Below the pieces are notes generated by a model. The model was not told where the DNA came from and made no database searches. It saw nothing but the letters and a program-made list of their open reading frames with translations. From contig CAMJZA010000007.1 of the NCBI GenBank assembly GCA_946410085.1, positions 1 to 64,000 on the forward strand: 64,000 bases of DNA, in the 5' to 3' direction. This DNA comes from an uncultured Treponema sp. (lineage in GTDB: Bacteria; Spirochaetota; Spirochaetia; Treponematales; Treponemataceae). Below are positions 57,380 through 64,000 of this stretch, in pieces (within the stretch, counting starts at the first letter, position 1; every line of letters starts with the position of its first letter). The translations under genes and the position numbers were made by a program.

Positions 57380-58660
57380 GTGAGTATTTTTATGGGAAAA
57401 AACAGATACCGGCTGGTCGCCGTGGCAGTATCCGCCGCCGTCCTTGCGGTCGCAGGACTGGCCACGTCAGTCGCCGCTGTTTCCTGCGAGAACAGGAAAA
57501 AGGCCGGGGGAGAAAACGAAATATCCGACCTGCAGCAGGTTTCATTCGTCAAGAAAAGTCATAAATGGTTCTATCTGTCTCAGGAGGGTTTCCACGAGAC
57601 GGACCTGCCGCAGCATGCGCCGCAGGTGCTGGAACAGCCCTGGACCGAAGCCATACGCATCGCTTCCGCCGCAAGCCTCCCGGCTGCGTTCGCAGGCACA
57701 GACGCAGGCGGCAACTACAGTGCCTATGCGCTGGTAAACCGGCTCGGCATGCTCGCATTCTCAGGCAGCGACATAGAACTGTTCAGCGATACGCATTACT
57801 TCAGCAAGCTGACGGCAGACTCACTCGTGTTCAGCGACGGACAGCCCGTCTTTTACCTTTACAAAAGCACCTTCTTTAACAGTACGAACGGCAGTGCTAC
57901 TGCCGAGCCTGCGAACGCTGCCGCCATCGGCGGCGGCGGCGGCGGAAGCTCCGGCACCGATGATGACGGCGAGCGGCCCTTCCTGCTCGACTTTAATCCC
58001 CGCAGCGGCCTCTTTTATCCGCTCGTCAGCTACCAGAACCTCGGACTCAGCAGCGATGAGGAAATCATCGGCTTCTTCTGGAACGGAGACAGCTGGACCT
58101 GCGCCTCAAAGAGGCGGCGCGAACAGCAGATAGAGTTCAAGTATTTCATCTGGCAGCCGCTGATGAGCCTGACGGACCTGAACCCCGCCCTCCTTTCCAG
58201 CGACAGCTTCATATTCAAGCACGCGACGGAAGACGACTATAAGAAAATCAACATGCCGCTCCTCTTTTCGTCTGCACCGGAGCAGCTCAAGTCCCTCATC
58301 TCATCCATCCCGTCGGAATTCTCGTTCTACGTTTCCTGGCGTGACGGTTCAGGAAACAGCCCCGTAAACTACTATCAGGCGGGAAACAACAGTTCCACGC
58401 TGAATGCAAAGGGACTTGCGCAGAGCGACGCAGGCTACGACGTCATCGTGTTCGCCGACGGAACGACCTACCTGCGCAAAACGGAAACGGGAAGCATCGC
58501 CGCATTCCGCCTTCCCCTCCTGCAGGCAGGCTACTCGTATGGGGAAATCGCCGTTTCAGGCGACTGCCTGATTGTCGCATGGGAAGAAAACAACTTTTAC
58601 AAGACGAAACGCTCAGGCTTCATTCAGATTGACCTGAGCGAGGTGCTGAAGAAAATCTAA
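57380..58660 (+). CDS. Hypothetical lipoprotein
   Basis: Signal peptide with AAVSC lipobox; coherent 426 aa ORF; start may be GTG/ATG nearby. Confidence 0.7.
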   Translation: MSIFMGKNRYRLVAVAVSAAVLAVAGLATSVAAVSCENRKKAGGENEISDLQQVSFVKKSHKWFYLSQEGFHETDLPQHAPQVLEQPWTEAIRIASAASLPAAFAGTDAGGNYSAYALVNRLGMLAFSGSDIELFSDTHYFSKLTADSLVFSDGQPVFYLYKSTFFNSTNGSATAEPANAAAIGGGGGGSSGTDDDGERPFLLDFNPRSGLFYPLVSYQNLGLSSDEEIIGFFWNGDSWTCASKRRREQQIEFKYFIWQPLMSLTDLNPALLSSDSFIFKHATEDDYKKINMPLLFSSAPEQLKSLISSIPSEFSFYVSWRDGSGNSPVNYYQAGNNSSTLNAKGLAQSDAGYDVIVFADGTTYLRKTETGSIAAFRLPLLQAGYSYGEIAVSGDCLIVAWEENNFYKTKRSGFIQIDLSEVLKKI

Positions 58661-58791
58661 ACTCCAGCACGCCCGGCGCAAGAAACCCGGCAACAACAGC
58701 AGATAATTTCCTTTCCGTGGCGCGTCAGCGCCATTGGGAATACGTCCCGTCCTTCGGCACGCCCGGCGCACCGCGCGTGGCACTTGCTACG

Positions 58792-58852
58792 GGCACGACC
58801 ATACGCCTTGCTATGGTTCGTCCTTCGGCACGACCATACGCCTTGCTATGGT
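58792..58852. repeat. Two 26-bp direct repeats (period 35) reaching into the 3' end of the PrsW gene
   Basis: GGCACGACCATACGCCTTGCTATGGT x2. Confidence 0.85.
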
Positions 58853-59484
58853 CGTGTATACCGGACGCGGCATTCGATGGCGGCGAACAGGATGGCGACG
58901 AACGAGATGGCGAAATAGGGCGTTCCCTCACCAAAGCCTGCAAAGTAATTGTAGACCCCGTGCGTCAGGATTGCGAGGACGAGGGGCAGAATGCGGACGT
59001 CCCGACTTTTCACGCTGTATACGAACAGGCCACCCAGCCCCGAACAGAAGGTGTGGATGACGCCCGCCGTAATCATGCGCAGACCGATATGCTGGGTTCC
59101 GGCAATCAGATAGACAAAGGATTCCAGACAGCCCAGTGCAAGACCGGCGGTCAGGGCGCAGAGGAAAAAGTCCCGCTTCGCATTCTTCTCGCCGTCTTTC
59201 CGCAGGGGCAGGATAAACAGGAGGGCCGCCTTCACGCATTCTTCAACAAGGCCGTTCAGGACAATCGCACTGATGAGAATGCCGACCAGCCCTTTCAGGT
59301 TCAGCAGTTTCGTGCCGTTTATCGCAGACTGCAGGGCTGCAATCGGCAGGACGGTAAGCATGCCGAGCAGACAGGCAAGGAGCGAGCGCCACAGCCTGCC
59401 GTCCTTGACGAGTATCTGCACGCAGCAGATGAACACCACGAGCGGCAGGAAACAGTATACCGCAGAAAGAAAAATCGTCCGCAT
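58846..59484 (-). CDS. PrsW-like intramembrane metalloprotease
   Basis: LVEECVKAALL (EExxK), multiple TM helices, HTFCSGLGG, HGVYNYFA. Confidence 0.82.
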   Translation of the reverse strand: MRTIFLSAVYCFLPLVVFICCVQILVKDGRLWRSLLACLLGMLTVLPIAALQSAINGTKLLNLKGLVGILISAIVLNGLVEECVKAALLFILPLRKDGEKNAKRDFFLCALTAGLALGCLESFVYLIAGTQHIGLRMITAGVIHTFCSGLGGLFVYSVKSRDVRILPLVLAILTHGVYNYFAGFGEGTPYFAISFVAILFAAIECRVRYTRP

Positions 59485-60086
59485 CAGCCGGCCCTCCGTA
59501 TTCCGTCCAGAACAAAGCGTATGGTCGAACGGGATGAAGCCAGGTTCCCTTCGCCGAGCACCGCAAGGCGGAAGACTGCGCTTTCAACCACCGAGAAAAT
59601 CAGGGCATACATGTCCTTTATCGGCAGTTTCCCATCCAACTCTCCGCTGTCCCGTCCGCGGATCAATATGACGTTTATGAAATGCTGGAGCTTCACGATC
59701 CTCCGCTCCACAATCTCCTTCACATTGCCCCCGCTCTTCTGCATCTGGAGCAGATAGGGCAGCAGGACCTTGAACAGCCTTGCGTTCTGCTCGCATTCGT
59801 CCAGTACGATGGAAAGGGTCTTCTCCAGGCATTCCAGCGCACTGCTCCTTTCATCGTTTGCAATGCAGATAATCCGCTTTTCGATGTGCGAAAGCAGCTG
59901 CTTGATGCTCCAGCGGAATATCTCACGCTTGTTCTTAAAGTAGATGTAGAGGGTTGTCCGGGTAATGCCGCAGCGGTCGGCAATCTTCTGGAAGGTAACG
60001 TCCTCATAGCCTTCTTCGACAAAGAGGTCAAAGGCTTTTTCGAGGATTTCCTGCTTCCGTTTTTCGTGCTCAATGAGAACTGCCAT
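59484..60086 (-). CDS. TetR family transcriptional regulator
   Basis: ILEKAFDLFVEEGYEDVTFQKIADRCGITRTTLYIYFKNKREIF; ATGA overlap with PrsW gene. Confidence 0.9.
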   Translation of the reverse strand: MAVLIEHEKRKQEILEKAFDLFVEEGYEDVTFQKIADRCGITRTTLYIYFKNKREIFRWSIKQLLSHIEKRIICIANDERSSALECLEKTLSIVLDECEQNARLFKVLLPYLLQMQKSGGNVKEIVERRIVKLQHFINVILIRGRDSGELDGKLPIKDMYALIFSVVESAVFRLAVLGEGNLASSRSTIRFVLDGIRRAG

Positions 60087-60155
60087 ACTCGTACCCTAAT
60101 ACCGCCCGAGAAGCTGCCGTAGCCCCGCCACCAGAACCGCCACCATCCGCCGTCC

Positions 60156-61316
60156 CTAGCGGTCGGGATAGATATAGAGCGTCGTGTCCAGATTGCCCGC
60201 CTTTATGGACTTGAGCTTGGCGGCATAGTGCCCGATATCCTTCTGAAATCCTTTCTTGCTCGTGATGATGCCGATGCTCCATCCCGGGAAGTTGTCAAAC
60301 AGTGCCGACATCCTGCCGTACAGGGCAGACGCCTCCTGTTCATCACCGATCCGCTCGCCGTAGGGGGGATTGCACAGGAGCACCCCCTCCCCATACGGGG
60401 CTTTCAGTTCCGCCGCATCGCAGACGCTGAACACGGGCCGTTCAAGCTTGGCATCGCTGCCGATCAGCTGCAGGGCGCGTCCTGCCATGACTGCAGCATG
60501 TTCGGCGTTCTTCTGTGCCTTTTTGACCGCTTCGGGGTCACTGTCGCTGCCCGAAATGCGGCAGAGAACGTCGGTGCGGATTTTACCCGCCAGTTCCTTC
60601 TTTATCTGCAGGGCCTTGCCTGCGTCGTATATCTTCAGGTTCTGATAGGCGAACTCCCTGCCCAGCCCCGGAGCAACGTCATGGGCATACAGGAAGGCTT
60701 CGATCGGAATCGTGCCGCTGCCGCAGAAGGGATCGTGGAGGGGCAGCCTGCGCTTCCAGAACAGTTCCTGCAGGAGCACCGCAGCGGTCGTCTCCCGCAT
60801 GGGGGCAAGCACGTTCGCAGTCCGGTAGCCCCGCTTGTGGAGCGGTTCTCCGCTCGTGTCCAGCAGGATATGGGCAACATCGTTTTCGATGTAGACGCGG
60901 ACGGCAGCTTCGGCACCGCTTTCCGGCATGGAAGAAACATTGTACTTGTCGCCGAGCTTCTGATAGATTGCCTTCTGAATCATTCCCTGCACAGCATGTT
61001 CGCTTTCAAGGGAAGAATGGTAAGTCCGCACCTTGTCAACGCGGACCCGGCTCGTGAGCTTGAGGAAATCCTGCCAGGGAGCAGCGTAACAGCCGTCAAA
61101 GAGCGCATCAAAATCGCCCGCATCGTAGGACGCCATCTGGATGTAGACCCGGTCGCCCGTGCGCAGGCAGTAGTTCGCCCGGTACAGGGTATCTTCGTCA
61201 CCCGTAAAGGCAACCCGCCCGGGGGCGTTTCCCGCGAGCTTACAGCCGAGCAACTTGAGTTCGTTGCCGAGAATCCGTTCCGCACCGACGGCGCACAGCG
61301 CTACATAGCTAATCAT
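60156..61316 (-). CDS. THUMP-domain class I SAM-dependent rRNA methyltransferase (RlmL-like)
   Basis: DPFCGSGTIPIEAFLYA, LLCNPPYGERIGD. Confidence 0.9.
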   Translation of the reverse strand: MISYVALCAVGAERILGNELKLLGCKLAGNAPGRVAFTGDEDTLYRANYCLRTGDRVYIQMASYDAGDFDALFDGCYAAPWQDFLKLTSRVRVDKVRTYHSSLESEHAVQGMIQKAIYQKLGDKYNVSSMPESGAEAAVRVYIENDVAHILLDTSGEPLHKRGYRTANVLAPMRETTAAVLLQELFWKRRLPLHDPFCGSGTIPIEAFLYAHDVAPGLGREFAYQNLKIYDAGKALQIKKELAGKIRTDVLCRISGSDSDPEAVKKAQKNAEHAAVMAGRALQLIGSDAKLERPVFSVCDAAELKAPYGEGVLLCNPPYGERIGDEQEASALYGRMSALFDNFPGWSIGIITSKKGFQKDIGHYAAKLKSIKAGNLDTTLYIYPDR

Positions 61317-61387
61317 GCTGACACTTTAACACTTTTTGACAAATTGTTCAACGAGACGAAACTTGAAAAATATGCTAGGCTTCCCCT

Positions 61388-62293
61388 ATGAAGATGACGT
61401 TAATGGGAACGGGAACGAGCCACGGGGTTCCCGTCATTGCCTGCGACTGCGCCGTGTGCAGGTCAACCGACCCGCGCGATACCCGCCTGCGCTGCTCTGC
61501 CTACATCACGGAACCGGCACGCATTGTCATAGACACGGGACCGGAATTCCGCCTGCAGGCCATACGCTACGGCATACGGGGACTGGATGCCGTCCTGCTG
61601 ACCCACAGCCATGCGGACCACCTGCACGGCCTGGACGACCTTCGCATCTTCAGCCATACCCGCTCGTCGGACGCTTCCCCGTCAAATCCCCGCAGCCTCG
61701 AAACCGAAGGAAAGGGAATCGCCATCTACACGAACCCGACCTGCCTCCGGGACGTCCGCTACCGCTTTGACTATGTGTTCAAGGAAGTCCAGCTGGGGGG
61801 CGGCAAGCCCAAACTCGACATGGAAGACAACTCCTGCTTCAGGCCCGGGAATCCGCTCGTCATCGGGGGACTGGAAATCCTGCCCGTTCCCCTCCTGCAC
61901 GGCTCCCTCGAAGACTCCGGCTACCTCCTGTCGGAAACAAGCCCCCGCGACGGCAGAAAGCACAGCATCGCCTACCTGACCGACCTGAGCTTCATTCCTG
62001 AGGAATCCGTCAGCTTGATTCAGGAAAACGCCGGCATACTGGACCACCTTGTCGTCGATGCAATCCGGATAAAACGCCACTCGACGCACTACAACTTTAC
62101 CGACGCACTTGCCCTGGCGGAACGGCTCGTCCCCCGGCACACCTGGTTCGTCCACCTGACGCATGACCTGTCCCACTTACAGGTCGAAGCATTCACTGCC
62201 GCAATCCTGCCGGAATACCCGGCCCTGCTCAAGGCCGTCAGGGAGGGCGGTTCGGTCGGTCCCGCCTGGGACGGGCTCGTCCTGGAAAGCTGA
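61388..62293 (+). CDS. MBL-fold hydrolase (PhnP/cyclic phosphodiesterase-like)
   Basis: MGTGTSHGVPVIACDCAVCRS, LTHSHADHLHGLDDLR. Confidence 0.9.
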   Translation: MKMTLMGTGTSHGVPVIACDCAVCRSTDPRDTRLRCSAYITEPARIVIDTGPEFRLQAIRYGIRGLDAVLLTHSHADHLHGLDDLRIFSHTRSSDASPSNPRSLETEGKGIAIYTNPTCLRDVRYRFDYVFKEVQLGGGKPKLDMEDNSCFRPGNPLVIGGLEILPVPLLHGSLEDSGYLLSETSPRDGRKHSIAYLTDLSFIPEESVSLIQENAGILDHLVVDAIRIKRHSTHYNFTDALALAERLVPRHTWFVHLTHDLSHLQVEAFTAAILPEYPALLKAVREGGSVGPAWDGLVLES

Positions 62294-62397
62294 GCCGCCC
62301 CGATTCCGGACCTCGCTGCGGCAGCTCACAACAGGATTTCGTACCGGAAGCACAGCGGGGCTCCATTCCGGCAGCACAAATCCGGTAGCAAAAAAAA

Positions 62398-62466
62398 TGC
62401 CGGAAAGCCCGCAGGGGACCTTCCGGCGTCTATTTCAAAAGGACCGCCCGGAAAAGAGCGGTCCTG
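62398..62466 (-). terminator. Terminator region with two hairpins
   Basis: GCCGGAAAG..CTTCCGGC and GGACCGC..GCGGTCC, T run on minus. Confidence 0.6.
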
Positions 62467-62477
62467 CTCATCAGAAG

Positions 62478-64000
62478 CTATTCGCCCAGCTTGGAAAGCA
62501 GGCCCTCAACCTTGTTCCCCAGACAGGCAGCAAGATACACATCGTCGAGCGAACCGATGCTGTTCTTCATGTAATCCAGAACGAACTTCACGAGCGGGAG
62601 CCCGTGCATATCCTTCGCCGCTTCCGGCTCGGAGAAGGGCCGTTCAAGATCAAAGTCCTTCCGCCATGCTTCGGCAACGGCCAGCAGACCGGGCTTTCCT
62701 TCCAGGCGGGAAATCACCCACTCCAGCTGCAGGCGGTCTTCACCCTGCATGAACTGGGCTTTCCGGTCTGCAGGCAGGCTGTCCGCAAGGCTCCGTAGCT
62801 GACGGAACATATCCGCCGTCTGCTTGTACTGCTCCGCCGTGCTGCGGTCGGTAATTGCCTCTTCAATCTCAGAAAGCTCCATGGAAAGCTCGTCTTCCTG
62901 ATCGTTCAGGAAATCCTCAATGGACGGATCGGCTTCTTCAGTCTCTTCAGCTTCCTCTGGCTCTTCAATCACATCAGGCTCTTCGATATCGCCTTCAGCC
63001 TGGGGAAGCTCCTGTTCCGGCTCGCCGCCGGTCTCTTCCCCGGCTTCCATGTCATCGGGTTCAAGCTCAAGCTCTTCGGGTTCAGGAAGCTCCTCGGCCT
63101 CCTCTTCCTCCGGCTCAAGCACATCTCCTGCGGCATCTTCCTCAGACTCGGGAAGCACGTCAACGTCAACGGCCTCTGCTTCGGCGAATGCTTCCGCATC
63201 CGCATCGGCAAGCGACTCAACCTCGTCTTCAGCCTCAGCGGGTTCTTCCGGCTCAGAGAAATCTTCCGGTCCGGCAAGAATCCCGTCCTCGTCCTCTGCT
63301 TCGTCAAGCAGCTCCGCCTCACCGACTTCTTCTGCCTCCGGTTCAACGATCACTTCGACGTCATCGCCGCCCGCATCGGCAAGTTCTTCCGGCTCTGCGA
63401 CCTCTTCCAGCTCCGCGACCTCTTCCGGCTCTGCAAGTTCTTCCGGTTCTGCAACCTCTTCCTGCTCGGGAAGCGTGTCCTCTACCGGCGGCAGCGGCTC
63501 AGGCTGCGCTTCTTTCTCCGGCTCCGGCTGGTAGCGGGAATCCGCTTCGTCCTCGGCATCGTCAAGCGGCTGAATATCCTCATCAAGGTTCACCGGCTTG
63601 CTGCGGTCATAGCCGTCATCCAGCTCTTCCTTCTGGAACATCCGGTCATCTTCTTCCTGCCGCTCCCGCTGCGGGGCAGACGCACCGAAGGGATTATCCT
63701 TAAAGAAGTCCGCATCGTCTTCAATCTGATCCAGCTTGTCGTCTTCGGAAATCAGTGCGTCAAGGCTGTTGTCATCGCTCCGGCTTGCCTCTATCTCATC
63801 ATCGAGCTGATTTTCAAAGGGCGTCGCATGCTCGTCGTTCTGCGTCAGGCTTTCCAGATTATAGCCGAATGCAGGCATCCGGTCCTCACCGTCGTCTTTC
63901 TCCGCCGGCTGTTCCTGTATATCGGAAAGATCAACGTCAATCGTCTGCTTCCGTCCTTCACCGGCACCGGAAACGGCAGCCTGTCCGGCCGCTCCGCCGT
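62478..64000 (-). CDS. Large highly acidic Glu/Pro/Ala-rich repeat protein, N-terminus beyond window
   Basis: Frame stays open from stop at 62478 through 64000; AEPEELAEPEEVAELEEVAEPEELAD repeats. Confidence 0.75.
   Translation of the reverse strand, partial: GGAAGQAAVSGAGEGRKQTIDVDLSDIQEQPAEKDDGEDRMPAFGYNLESLTQNDEHATPFENQLDDEIEASRSDDNSLDALISEDDKLDQIEDDADFFKDNPFGASAPQRERQEEDDRMFQKEELDDGYDRSKPVNLDEDIQPLDDAEDEADSRYQPEPEKEAQPEPLPPVEDTLPEQEEVAEPEELAEPEEVAELEEVAEPEELADAGGDDVEVIVEPEAEEVGEAELLDEAEDEDGILAGPEDFSEPEEPAEAEDEVESLADADAEAFAEAEAVDVDVLPESEEDAAGDVLEPEEEEAEELPEPEELELEPDDMEAGEETGGEPEQELPQAEGDIEEPDVIEEPEEAEETEEADPSIEDFLNDQEDELSMELSEIEEAITDRSTAEQYKQTADMFRQLRSLADSLPADRKAQFMQGEDRLQLEWVISRLEGKPGLLAVAEAWRKDFDLERPFSEPEAAKDMHGLPLVKFVLDYMKNSIGSLDDVYLAACLGNKVEGLLSKLGE

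Noticed and set aside
62855-63703. Ser- and Leu/Pro/Arg-rich plus-strand ORFs
   Set aside because: Antisense to the acidic repeat protein; composition mirrors complement of Glu codons

Overview
This 64 kb window is a gene-dense, GC-rich bacterial chromosome segment that looks like a Treponema-type spirochaete. The taxon is inferred from gene content and order (cysS-ECF sigma, orphan groES beside a sigma-70 gene, AroDE fusion, many lipoproteins). Housekeeping loci: aroDE; rpsF-ssb-rpsR-rplI-dnaB; an LplB/LplC/solute-binding sugar ABC operon; efp and earP; htrA; cysS; ECF sigma/anti-sigma; UMP kinase; AICAR transformylase; pepT; DUF711/PFL; an MCP; rtcB; murE; ddl; groES; a sigma-70 factor; a sirtuin; an rRNA methyltransferase; one tRNA-Arg(CCT). 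Strongest unusual observations: (1) three paralogous lipoproteins with a shared N-terminal module and different C-termini; two carry a poly-G tract just after the lipobox, one at G9 (in frame) and one at G8 (frameshifted), which suggests phase variation; (2) a 21-codon ORF with promoter, Shine-Dalgarno and a downstream terminator-like hairpin ahead of a heterodimeric ABC exporter, resembling an antibiotic-sensing leader/attenuator; (3) an exactly 33-bp-periodic five-copy iteron-like array abutting the start codon of a DUF4143-type ATPase; (4) exactly periodic 22-bp and 23-bp tandem arrays, each with a palindrome at one end; (5) an EF-P with Arg at the loop tip plus its EarP; (6) a second promoter/SD/20-codon small ORF upstream of rtcB. 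All calls are from reading the sequence; no database search was run.
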